Positions 42,486 to 53,226 of a stretch of DNA of 64,000 nucleotides are shown here, in pieces; positions within the stretch are counted from its first letter, which is position 1; every line of letters begins with the position of its first letter. Origin of the DNA: Phialocephala subalpina (Eukaryota > Ascomycota > Leotiomycetes > Helotiales > Mollisiaceae); assembly GCA_900073065.1 (NCBI GenBank), contig FJOG01000042.1:124001-188000 (forward strand), given 5' to 3'. Below the pieces are notes generated by a model. The model was not told where the DNA came from. It saw nothing but the letters and a program-made list of their open reading frames with translations, and searched no databases. Made by a program: the position numbers and the translations under genes.

Positions 42486-43828
42486 ATGGCATCCCACCAT
42501 GAGCACATCTCCTCGCCCGAAGCAGCAAGATACTTCACGCACCCTTGGACAATCATGACTCCTTCCCGTCCCAATATCAAATTCTTCCTCGCAACACCTC
42601 CTCATTTCAATGCCTGGCTTCCAATCATCACCAATCCGGAAAACAACAAACTGATGGACGACGTGAAAGACAAAATTTGGGACGAAACCGCCATCTCCGA
42701 ATGGAGGGCCCGAGTACTTGACGTGTACACTAAGTCTCAGACAGCATGCGATCATCTCAATCTCTTGATCTCGGAAAACGACAAAGTGATTGGATACGGA
42801 AATCTCTTCAAACTAAAAGATGGAAGCTTCAATGTCGGAACAGTGCTCGATGCCTCAGTTCATGGGAAAGGAATTGGGAAATTGAGTACAGCGGTCATGA
42901 TCACACTTGCGTTTGAAATTGGAAGCAGGGACAATGTTNNNNNNNNNNNNNNNNNNNNNNNNNNNNNNNNNNNNNNNNNNNNNNNNNNNNNNNNNNNNNN
43001 NNNNNNNNNNNNNNNNNNNNNNNNNNNNNNNNNNNNNNNNNNNNNNNNNNNNNNNNNNNNNNNNNNNNNNNNNNNNNNNNNNNNNNNNNNNNNNNNNNNN
43101 NNNNNNNNNNNNNNNNNNNNNNNNNNNNNNNNNNNNNNNNNNNNNNNNNNNNNNNNNNNNNNNNNNNNNNNNNNNNNNNNNNNNNNNNNNNNNNNNNNNN
43201 NNNNNNNNNNNNNNNNNNNNNNNNNNNNNNNNNNNNNNNNNNNNNNNNNNNNNNNNNNNNNNNNNNNNNNNNNNNNNNNNNNNNNNNNNNNNNNNNNNNN
43301 NNNNNNNNNNNNNNNNNNNNNNNNNNNNNNNNNNNNNNNNNNNNNNNNNNNNNNNNNNNNNNNNNNNNNNNNNNNNNNNNNNNNNNNNNNNNNNNNNNNN
43401 NNNNNNNNNNNNNNNNNNNNNNNNNNNNNNNNNNNNNNNNNNNNNNNNNNNNNNNNNNNNNNNNNNNNNNNNNNNNNNNNNNNNNNNNNNNNNNNNNNNN
43501 NNNNNNNNNNNNNNNNNNNNNNNNNNNNNNNNNNNNNNNNNNNNNNNNNNNNNNNNNNNNNNNNNNNNNNNNNNNNNNNNNNNNNNNNNNNNNNNNNNNN
43601 NNNNNNNNNNNNNNNNNNNNNNNNNNNNNNNNNNNNNNNNNNNNNNNNNNNNNNGAGGCGGGAACGATGAAAGCTAATGCAGCTATGCGGCGTGTAATGA
43701 GGAGTTTGGGAGTCGAGGAAAAGGAGAAGCTGGTCGTTGTCGAGGGGAGAGGTGTTCTGGCCGAGCTGTCATATACAGTTGAGAGGAGCAAATGGAAGGA
43801 TCTTGAGTTGGATGTGAAGTGGGAATAG
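42486..43828 (+). CDS. GNAT-family acetyltransferase, interrupted by assembly gap
   Basis: The start is the Met at 42486, a better fit than 42459. The N-terminal part has 'PNIKFFLATPPHFNAWLPII', 'LISENDKVIGYGNLFKLKDG' and the acetyl-CoA-side 'LDASVHGKGIGKLSTAVMI', marking the RimJ/RimL-type GNAT fold. After a 716-N gap (42939-43654) the frame resumes as 'EAGTMKANAAMRRVMRSLGV' and 'VVVEGRGVLAELSYTVERSKW' and stops at 43828. Just before the gap the sequence in another frame also reads LEAGTM, so the gap may hide a duplication, or the N run may be much longer than the missing DNA. Expected intact length is about 220-250 aa. It acetylates a small molecule or protein N-terminus, target unknown. 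Confidence 0.75.
42939..43654. other. Assembly gap (716 N)
   Basis: Uninterrupted run of N within the GNAT gene. The true size and content are unknown. Confidence 1.
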
Positions 43829-44489
43829 GATCAAATTTGAAGCTTGGCTTCAAAAACTTCTACGCTTGACAGCCAGGCATGATTGGCCAAATCGTCTAAC
43901 AGGTCTCGTGCTGCCGTTATCCGAGAAACTCGTGAGGCTGCAGGCTGGGCCAAATTTAAAGCTGGAAATATAACAGGGATTCAATAGGCCCTATTCCGAT
44001 AACTTTAATACGCGGTTATCTAAAGTTCGGAGGGACGACCCAATGAGGCATGTAACGCGTGAGCGCCTTCCCGCAATCAGAACATAAAGTTGACCACCTA
44101 CCTCGTGCACCCATGGTCATTTACTACTGACCGAATTTGACACACCACTTCACGATGTGTTGTTATCTTAAGTTTGGTAAAAGCCATCCCTGCAAGTGCT
44201 CGAACGGGATGTCTTGACGCTATCGTGAATGCAATCAATTATAATTAACTTGGCAACAACTTGGCAATGCAAAGTTGGCAACACACTTCCTCCATTGGTA
44301 CGGAGCACGGAGTGTCACTGCAAGTATGCAAGTCCACGGGGCTGGAACATCTGTGCCTTTTGAGGCTTTACCAACCTGTACCCCTCTAAAAAGTTTTGGT
44401 CTGAGATTCTGGGGAGAGTGTCACGAAGGCGTGCGATCCGTCCACGTTGTTCGCACATGGCGGACACTTTGCGCAACTTTGTTTTAACC
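43829..44489. promoter_or_regulatory. Intergenic region upstream of GT92-like gene
   Basis: 660 bp without coding evidence. It would hold the promoter of the glycosyltransferase gene. No specific site was identified. Confidence 0.35.
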
Positions 44490-45509
44490 ATGGCCATGTC
44501 TCGTCCCACGTCTTTTGCTGCCTTCAAAAAGTTGCATGTCATATCTCTTGTTGCGTCGTTGGCTATTCTTTCCATACTCTACACCTTTTGGGGTGGCGGA
44601 CTTTCAAGCATCTCCAATAGCAATGAACATTACTCTTCGGGGGTGCCTACACTCTCGAATCCCTTCAATCACGATGGAATGCACACCAAAGCTGCTCCGG
44701 CAGACACAGAAGAATACGTAGCTTTCTGCGTAGCTCACAGAAACCAAGTCCGCGACATCCCCGAATTCCTCACCCACCACTACCACCACCATGGCATCCG
44801 ACGCTTCTACATCATGGACGACCGTTCCTCCCCTCCTCTCTCCAGCTTCAATGATTGGGGTATCCCACGATCAGCAGTTTCCTTCCAATACTACGACAAG
44901 AACGCTCAATATCCAAACATGCAAACGCACATCTATAGCGAATGCCAGCGCCTGTATGGTTCTCTGCACAGTTGGATCGCCTACATCGACGCCGACGAAT
45001 TCTTCGAAACCCGAGGCGGGGAGACCCTCCCTTCCATCCTTCGCGAATTCGACAAAGACGAGAGTGTCGGAGCATTGGGAGTGAACTGGCGTCTTCACTC
45101 CTCCGCGAACCTCACCACAAGACCCGAGTCCATGCGCCAAAGCTTCACCAGCTGCCCCATCGACCCCGAAAACATTCCCGACGGAGAAATCCAAGGCTGG
45201 AAAGACAACCGCCTCATCAAATCGATTGTGAAGACCGCCCTTTTCGAAAAGCCGTTGACTCCGCATTTGTTCAAGACGGTGAATGGGACCAGGACAGTTG
45301 GCGAGCATGGAGATGTGATTGAGTATGGGGATGGAGTGAGACAACCCATTACAAGGGAGAGGATTGGGTTGCATCATTATACGGTGAAGAGTAGGGAACA
45401 GTTCGAGGAGAAGACGAAGAATTGGTCGATGAAGGGGTGGGAGTATTGGGATCATATTGAGGGGTTGCCGCAGGTGCAGTGTGATGAGATGACGAAGTAC
45501 AAGCCTTGA
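44490..45509 (+). CDS. GT92-like glycosyltransferase, type II membrane protein
   Basis: The ATG at 44490 has the best context (aaccATGGcc); an in-frame Met at 44418 would add 24 residues. The product is 339 aa. A single N-terminal membrane anchor ('VISLVASLAILSILYTFWG', about residues 16-34) is followed by a Ser/Asn-rich stem and a luminal catalytic part: 'YVAFCVAHRNQVRDIPEFL', 'HHGIRRFYIMDDRSSPP', and the DxD motif in 'WIAYIDADEFFE'. Later come 'VNWRLHSSAN' and 'IGLHHYTVKSREQFEEK', also typical of GT92/DUF23-type enzymes. It most likely works in the Golgi, adding a hexose (galactose in animal GT92) to a glycan. Donor and acceptor are unknown. Confidence 0.85.
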   Translation: MAMSRPTSFAAFKKLHVISLVASLAILSILYTFWGGGLSSISNSNEHYSSGVPTLSNPFNHDGMHTKAAPADTEEYVAFCVAHRNQVRDIPEFLTHHYHHHGIRRFYIMDDRSSPPLSSFNDWGIPRSAVSFQYYDKNAQYPNMQTHIYSECQRLYGSLHSWIAYIDADEFFETRGGETLPSILREFDKDESVGALGVNWRLHSSANLTTRPESMRQSFTSCPIDPENIPDGEIQGWKDNRLIKSIVKTALFEKPLTPHLFKTVNGTRTVGEHGDVIEYGDGVRQPITRERIGLHHYTVKSREQFEEKTKNWSMKGWEYWDHIEGLPQVQCDEMTKYKP

Positions 45510-46047
45510 GAGGATATGGTGTCTTTCAATTACCCCGGAGATATAGGGACTTTGTGCCTGCGAAGATTCAGCCGAAGGTTGGAGATATGTGGAAGTTATA
45601 ATTGGTGGCTGGCGGGACTCAGCGCCCCAAGGAGCCTACGCATGAATGTCCCAGCCTCGATGGAAGATTTGGGTGAGGTTGCAAACTTCAAGCAACAATT
45701 GGACGATGAGCAGGAGAGAAAGCATACCACCCCTCCGAGGACACAAATTTAAACAATGAAATGAGCATACAATACCAAAGTCAGAATACAAACACTCTCC
45801 TTACGATAATCACCATGGAAATGTCGGACAATGGCATTGCCACTTACACTAGGCAAAAACTTCTACTCGAGATGCCCGTTTGAGATTGTCCTTTCACATT
45901 GTCCCAGACACTTCGGGATATTTGAAAATCTTGATTGCATTGCTTTTAAAGGCTGTTAAAATGCCTCGAATTCTATGGTTGAAAATCCACGCTCGAATGT
46001 CCCTCATTCTACAGTACATTGAACTCGCCCATCCTCAAGTCCTCATC
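45510..46047. other. Convergent intergenic region
   Basis: 540 bp between two convergent genes, no gene seen. A TGTCCC...GGGATA near-palindrome occurs at about 45900-45920. Confidence 0.35.
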
Positions 46048-49000
46048 TCAATTCAACGTCCCTTGAACCTTAGTCAGCTGAACCTTGAACTCAACCTGGC
46101 TATACTCCAACCACGGGCTCATCTCCTCATCCTTGTCAACCTCAACTTGAAAGAACTCTCCATCACCCGCAGCATTCGTTGAATCTCTCTGAGCTCTCAG
46201 CTGCTCAATGAACCTAGTCCAAACCTGGAGATGATCGATCTTCGCACTCTTCGGCTTGATGAATTGGCAGAGCTTCTCGCATGCATCGTTGTTGGCAAGA
46301 ACTCGGTCCGACCAGACACCATGACGAGTTGGCACGCGGTGATGGATATGGACAATTCCAGTCTCGGCATCGACCTCTTTTCCCTTCGTTGAGTATTCCC
46401 AGACTTCGTATGTGCGGGGCTTAATGCGCTCTGACACTCTATCTAAGAATTCGTCATCAACTTCCGCCGTAGCTCTGATGACGATTTCAACCCAGATTGC
46501 GACCATATGTTCCTCTTCTTTGTCGAATGCCGCCGTACAGGTCAGGAGCCCTTCTTCATCTGTAGATTCGTGAATAACTTTTGGATGTCGGCGGCGAACT
46601 TTGTGCATTCGGCGTTGGACAGCGGTATTTGCTTCCTCAATCTTGGTATAGCGACCACATTCCTTCTTGACCACAGTAGTATCAGAGTTGTCTGTCTTAA
46701 AGTCTTCTGACAAGCCGTTCTCTGAGATCTTTTCTTGCACAATGTAGATTCGGACCAGGTCGTCCTTACCTAATGCCTTATTCTCCTTTAACGCTTGTCC
46801 CAGAGCGGCAATGCCCGCAACAGTTCGGTGTGGTGACTTATGCGCGGATGAACGACGATTTATGTTTGGTGGTGGGGTGGCAGGATGACTGGTTTGCTTT
46901 GCCTTCTTTGGCGATGTCTCTTCCACGCTGCTATTCTCATCAGACTCCTCATCATCGCCATCATCGCTCGCCTTGGAGGGATTTGGAATTGGCTCTGGTA
47001 GCGGATCCTCCTCTGATTCTTCAGATTCGGACTCGAGGTCCATGACGGTACGCTTGTTTGCTGCATGCTTGAAAGTACTGCCTCGTTGGCGACCGACCTC
47101 CGCAATGCCATGAGACATGATCTTCTCATTTCGTTTGCGTAATCGTTGTTCTTCAGTCATCTCGTCTTCTTCAACGACAAGCTCCCAAGGTTTTGGCGCA
47201 GACTTTTGTTCCTGTTGTCGTGGTTGGATACCGGAGTTCAAAGGCGCATCCGCGGCCAATTTTTCCTTCAGTTTCTTGCGGGCCCGCTTCTCTTTTTCCA
47301 TCTGGCACTTTCGCTGTCCGGATGTTAGCTTCACATTAATGAACCAGACGTGGATTTACATACCTCTCTCTTTTCCATAAAAACGTCCAATTCAGTACTC
47401 AACGCGATCTCACTCATATGAACTCCGTCCTTCGCGGCCTTGTCGAGAAGCTCCTTACGCTTTTTCTCTCGAGCTTTCTCAGCTTCCTTTTTCTTACGGA
47501 TTGCTTCGGTCTCTGGAGCTTTCTTTATTGGAGCACGTGATCTACCACCTGTGGCTCGCTTTGCCGCGTTCTCTTTGTCGAGCTGCTGGCGGTCTAGATC
47601 TGAGATGAACTGGATCTTGTGGTTGAAGACAGTCTTAGAAGCTTGGGAGATAGGGTCTGAGACAGCCGACTTCGTGCTAGAGAATGAATTACTAGCGGAC
47701 GTGTCAGTGGACGTATTCGTGGACGTGGAGGTGTTCAGGGTCGTGTTCATTGACGTGTTCGCGGCCGCAGATGTGACAGTAGAGGGCTTGAAGAAAGATT
47801 GGCCAGGTGGCTCTTCGACACGGGCTTTCGATGTACCGGTAGTATCAACAGAGTCTTTACCAAACAGATCGTCGAAGTCGTCATCAAACTCCTCGACAAA
47901 GAATTGCTTAGACGCAGGCTTTGGAGGTACGTCTGCTGGAGCCTTTGGAGGTGCGGCTTTCGCTGCCTTGGGACGAGGTGGAGCTGGAGCCTTAGGCTTG
48001 GGAGCAGGTTGGTCTGCTGGCTTCGTGGATTGAGCTCTGTTCTTCCAGCGATCCTCTAATCGCTTCTTGTTTTCAGCAGCTTGTTGGGAAGCACGATCTC
48101 GCTCAGCTGCTTCTCGTTCGATGGCATAAACGCTATCGCCAACTGACGCGTTGTGTTTGGCAAAGACCTCCAGTGCATTCAAAGGGCCAACGGACTTGGC
48201 TCTGGTGCGGTCTTGTTTGGTGCTGCGAATGTTAGTTTCGGCGTGGGAAATTTTAATCAGGTGAACGTACATCTCAGGGACAAACAGTGACTCTTCCTCG
48301 GGTAATTCAGGGGCGGGAGTCTTCTCTTTCAATGCTCTTTTCTTGGCTGCCTCAGTGTCCTCAGTACCTGGGATCTTTGCAGATTTCAGACTAGCGGCAA
48401 GTTTTTTAGCCTCTTCTTGCTTCGCCTTGATCTTGGCCATGGCACCAGCTTCCGCGCGAACAGCCTCCGACTTCTCCTTTGCCTTCTCCGCAGCAACTCT
48501 CTCAGCTTCGGCTCGAGCGTGTTCGATTCTCTCAGTGGCAATGCGTCTCTTCTCGTTCTGCTCTGCAATCTCAGCTGCTTGTTGTCGCTTTCGCTCTGCA
48601 TCTCGCTTTGCCTTCTTGTTATGCTCTTCTTGTTCTTTGGCAAGACGCTTCTTTTCAGCCTCTTCGTTGGCGACTCTTCGCTTCTCCATCTCGATCAATT
48701 TGTTCTGTTCCTCCTTAGCCAGCAGTTCAGCCATCTTCTCCTCTCGCTTCTTCTTAGCATCAAGTTTCTCGGCTTCAAGACGTGCCTCTTTGGCTTCTGA
48801 GTCTTCAGCAATGACTTCGCCAAACAAATCTTCATCCAGCTTCGCCTCAGCTCCCTTAAATGCTCTGTCCATAATACGTTGCGCAGCCATCTTTTGTCGA
48901 ACGGTCTCGGGATTCTCTGGCGGTGCTTGGGTCTTCTCTTTCTTGGGAGCCTTCTTGACTTCGTTTGTTGTTGCTGCTGTTGCTGCTTTGGCCGCGGTCT

Positions 49001-50783
49001 TTACTTTCGTTGTCATGGTTGACTCTCTCTTTGCAATTGGTTTCGGTGCTGGCGCAAGGAGGTCCTTCATTGGAATGGCTCTCCCTGACGCCGGCGATGG
49101 GGAAACGAGATTAAATATCTCTGGCTCAGGTCGGTTGCGTTGAGGTGTGGCTGGCTTTGCAGCAGAGAAGGACTGTCGCGAATTCGGATTACAGAAGATG
49201 CTGTCTTGGAAAGAGAGATTTGCAGCTGTGAGGTTGTTTGAGGGTTGATTGTAATTAGACATGTGACCAGCTAGCTGTTTTCTCTTGAAAACCTCATTCA
49301 TTGGTGTATCTTCGCTGATATCGTCCTGGACTGATGATTGTCCCTGTGGAGGCCGGAACGGTGTAGCGTGCTGAAGTTCAGGCGCTTGAGGAGGGGCTCG
49401 AGATGAAACCCGAGAGGCCGCGCGAAAGGGAGGAGCAGCACTCTTGCTTCTAGCTCTACTGATCTCGGGTAGTCGTGACTTACTTCTTCCTCTGTTCGCC
49501 TCGATGATCTCAGGTTGTGGCGGAGGAGCAACACTCTTACCTCGGCGTCGACCCAGATTTTCAGGCGTTACTGGCCCAGGCGACTTTCCAGGCTGGACCG
49601 TATAATGTCCTGGAATCAATGGGTGATTGAAAACTGGCTCCTCAAGATGAACTGATGTCTTGCCGCTGGTCGGACGTAAGTCTCTCTTGTACCCGTGATT
49701 CTCACTGTCGCCCAATTGAGAACTATGATTAGACATCTTTTCTTCGTAATTCTCTCTTGCTTTCTGAAAGAATTTGCTCGCAGGCTGTCTTTCGTTCTGC
49801 CAAAGAGGGCTACCAAGTGCTGGTGGTGGCGGCTTTCTGACAGCAAATGGCTCTCGAATGGGGGGTTGTAGACGAACACCTCCGTCCTCTTCATCCTCTC
49901 GATACAAGCGCTTGCGAGACGGGGTAGTACTCTGTGCTCGTTGGAACTGGCCACAATCTTCTTTTTGTTCCCAGGTTTTCTGGACATTCTGATGAAACCG
50001 AGACGTGTTCCGCGGGGCCAGAGGCGATTCGTTCTTATTTGAAGGTCCGTTCATTGGTTGTTGTCGAAAGCGATGATGTTGTGGGGTGACGTTTTGCGAT
50101 GGTGGCCGAGACATTGATACTGGTCTAGGCGCACCGGCCTCTTCAGGCATTGGATACACCATACATGGTTTGCCACCGATGAGGACTACCTTTCCCGAGG
50201 GACTTGGAACTGTGCTGCCATTTTGCTGAATCATGCCGTTGGACAAACGCTGATCGAACATTGGGGATCTGGAAACCACAACATCGGGGCTATGATGATG
50301 CATCTGCTGTTGAGGATATCTGGAACCATAGTGTTGGTCGGACTGGTCGCTGAAAAGCCCACTATTGTCATGACGAAGCGAACGAGATGGTGCAAGCACG
50401 GGGGACGAGCGATGAGTTTGATGGCGCTTATTCGGGCCGCTGGGCATCATCGAGGGGCTTCCGGGTCGTTTGTAGGCTGGTCTTGGTGTAGAGTAATTAC
50501 TGCGCCGGTCTGGTGGTGTACTGGCTATGGAGATGGGACTTTCGTTGTGTCCTCGATGTTGATTCTTTAAGGTTTGATGTTGTGGGGTGGAATGCTCTGC
50601 CTTGATAGGAGACCGAGTGCCTTGCATTTCATGATCAGAGGCAAGATCCCCGAAGCTCCAGTCTCCACCAATTCTTCCCGAGAAGGTACGTTGTTCTTGT
50701 TGGCGGATAAGTGAAAGATGGGACGATGCTGGTCTGCTAGTATCTCGACTACCTCCTTGTTGTCTCCCTGTATATCTGTCCAT
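46048..50783 (-). CDS. Large disordered coiled-coil protein, probably nuclear
   Basis: Three exons, 50783-48271, 48222-47364 and 47313-46048, give 1545 aa. The 48-nt intron at 48270-48223 is a multiple of three without a stop. The first about 600 residues are Ser/Pro/Gln-rich and disordered. About residues 610-830 are a highly charged K/E/R/A coiled coil ('EEKMAELLAKEEQNKLIEME' in type), followed by Pro/Lys linkers. A second basic helix ('AIRKKKEAEKAREKKRKEL') precedes an acidic Glu/Ser/Asp patch. The last about 250 residues look folded ('MVAIWVEIVIRATAEVDDEF', 'YEVWEYSTKGKEVDAETGIV'). I do not recognise the family. An INCENP-like or chromatin role is conceivable from the layout, but no IN-box was found. 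Confidence 0.8.
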
Positions 50784-51289
50784 CTTGGTGGTATTGTAAT
50801 GAGTGGCCTAGGAGCATGGAAGTTGTGGATTCGGCAAGTAGGTGGCGTAAGTGCTGATAAAGGGGGGACTTGAGTTGCAACGTGCAAAGTCCAACACAAT
50901 ATTTGAAGTAAAGTATGTTGAGAATAGGTTCGAGTTGCAATATGGGTGGATATGATGGTTGCTATTGTTATGAGGTAGTCTGCGCGTGATCTTCGACTGA
51001 TATTCACCAAGGGCTTCGACGATAGTCGATGACCAATACGGAGAGGACCGGCTCGGGTTAGACTGTATGAGGGTTCTATAAAAGAGTTAGGACGGGAAGA
51101 AGACATCCGAAGTCGGACGACATGGAATGACTTACAGCAGGAGGAAAATCGATGCACCGTCCCAAAGTAAGGAGTACTTCGATAGTGTCGACGAGAATCA
51201 GTGCGCCGTCCGAAACTCGCAGCTCGGAAGAACTTCGATGTTAATGGAGTGGATGAGTTACCCAGCGCAGTTTGCCAGAGCATATCATG
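50784..51289. promoter_or_regulatory. Upstream region of the coiled-coil gene
   Basis: About 500 bp, AT/GT-rich, no gene supported. A minus-strand frame extends in from 51283 but overlaps the start of the large gene in another frame and has no motif. Confidence 0.35.
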
Positions 51290-52010
51290 CAGAGACTCAA
51301 AGGACCTTGGCTGTAAAAATGACTCGGACCGCCCTTAATGGTTGGCAGAGGTGTTCCAGGTGAGCACAAAGATGATGAAAGAACAAACGTCGAATATGTG
51401 AAATAGTCGAAGGTCTAATGGCAGTAACGATTGTCTAAGAATCCTAGTAGGAGATGAAAGGACCCTGGTTGTAAGAACGACGTAGAACACCCCTGGGTGG
51501 TTGGTGGAGGTTTGGATGTGTTCGAAGAAGTTTGGATATGCGACGGAGGAATAAGTGTCGAGAATGTGCAATAGCCGAGCGTTAAAAGGAAGGAACAACT
51601 GTCTAAGAAGGGCTGTAGGAGATTCAAGGACGTCGCTTGTAGAAACGACGCGGAACACGCATTGGCGGTTGTCGGAGGTTGGGATGTGTTCGAAGAAATT
51701 TGGAAGGGTGGCGGAGGAATAAGCGTCGAATATGTGAAATAGCCGAGCGTTGAAAGGCAGGAGCGACTGTCTAAAAACGGCAGGAGGATGATTGACAACG
51801 AGGTTGACGCGGACACGAAAGACCAAGTGTCAATGATGTGGAATGGTTGAAGGTCGGAGGGCAGGAACGACCGTCTGAAAATGGCTGTAGACGATTGACA
51901 ATGAGGTTGACGCAAACGTGAAATAGTCGAGAGTCGAAAGGCAGGAACGACAGTCTCGAAAGAGACGTAGAAGGATTGGAAATGAGGTTGACGCGGGCCC
52001 AAAATCTGTG
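51290..52010. repeat. Degenerate minisatellite
   Basis: A core of the form GTGAAATAG(C/T)CGA...AGGCAGGAACGACTGTCTAA recurs at about 51397, 51564, 51733, 51835 and 51917. The first steps are about 168 bp (units also share GGATGTGTTCGAAGAA and a GAGGAATAAGTGTCGA-type end), and the later ones are shorter, about 102 and 84 bp (sharing ATGAGGTTGACGC). A partial unit lies at 51290-51390. Copies are diverged and have no consistent coding frame, although open minus-strand frames result from the repetition. Confidence 0.8.
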
Positions 52011-53226
52011 GAGACTTCGAGGTAATAAAATCGAGGTGGATGAGCTGAGGAGAGCAGAGTCGAGACTTCTTGGTACTTGGATTCGGCGCAAGGTCCAGAG
52101 CAGTAGTTCATTGTCCAGGAACTTTGCGAGAGATCCAAAGAGGACGCCTTTGAATACTTAAGGGAGTCAAAGGTTGGAAGGCTGTAGTTGTTTTCGAGGA
52201 AGGTTGTTGAAGATTCGAGACCGGCGACGTGGAGACCTTAATATAGCCGAAGGTTGCGTTGTGAATAGCGCCCTTTGGAAACAGATGAGACGAGGTTGTC
52301 TTAAAGTCGAGAACGTTGAAGTGTTGAGGCTGCCGAGTAATGGAGAGGTGATGGCGCTAACTGAGTTTTGGGAGTGTAGGAAGAGCCTCATGGTCGACGT
52401 TGTTGAGAAAAGGAGACAACCGAAATGCAGGCGAATGACGCTAGAAATCAACCCGCGATATATCCTCGAACCAGAAAAGGCAAGAACTGATGGCTACCAG
52501 AAGTAGAAAGAATGTTGTCGAGAAGGTAGCTAGACTGAAAATGTTAAGTCTGGAAAAACCTTAGGTCTAGAAGCTCAGATCGGCTGACTTGGATTTGCAC
52601 TTGTCAATGATAATTTTGTTGTATTGTAAACGACCTGGTCGATATTTCCACAGAAATATGAATACAGTCAAGAGTTGGGAAATGGCGGTCGCGCAAACTG
52701 GGGAGCTGCCGGGATAAGTATGTCCTGGACACTTAGGGAGATTCAGGGGGAAGCGACTCCAGCTCAGATTCCCACTCTGATCCTCCTTTGCTTTGGTGAA
52801 TGCTCCAAGGTCAAGATGGAAGCAAGCCAGGAATATCTGCGCCTCATAGACTAACTGGAGTTAGGTCCATTTTGTTCTTTGGTTGTTGAAATTCTGGACT
52901 CAGTCTAAAGCTGGTCATTCGGAGTAAAACAAGGCCTTGTGGCTGAAAACTCGACCCCTTTTCCTCCTTAAGCGAAGCCTCAACGGAAGCGATATTCACG
53001 AGAAGAATACAAAAATCATCACGGTAGAACAAGTCTTCGAAGGCAAAAGCGGTAGGACGAGGTTCAAGAGCAGTCATTCGAAGACCACTAGGTCATAGGT
53101 CAACATTAAATTAACCATTGCCAAGGAGAGGCAAAAGTATGATGATACGTACTCGAATTTCGAAGTCTAAACTCCAATCCATTGGTATCGCCACTCCGTC
53201 GTTCGCTCCCATTTTCTTTCATCGCC
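52011..53226. other. Intergenic stretch, no supported gene
   Basis: About 1.2 kb. The open frame at 52174-52506 (plus) has no motif and begins in sequence that still resembles the repeat core (ATATAGCCGAAGG at about 52238). No other structure was seen. Confidence 0.4.

Noticed and set aside
42459..43791. Long frames across the N run on both strands
   Set aside because: Openness is an artefact of N codons; only the GNAT frame has support on both sides.
48343..49143. 266-codon Ser/Phe/Ala-rich plus-strand frame
   Set aside because: Antisense shadow of the charged coiled-coil region of the large minus-strand gene.
51335..52138. Minus-strand frames of 100-195 codons with repeated 'LLPFNARLFHI' motifs
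   Set aside because: They are translations of the degenerate minisatellite in several frames at once, none with a coherent start or conserved frame.
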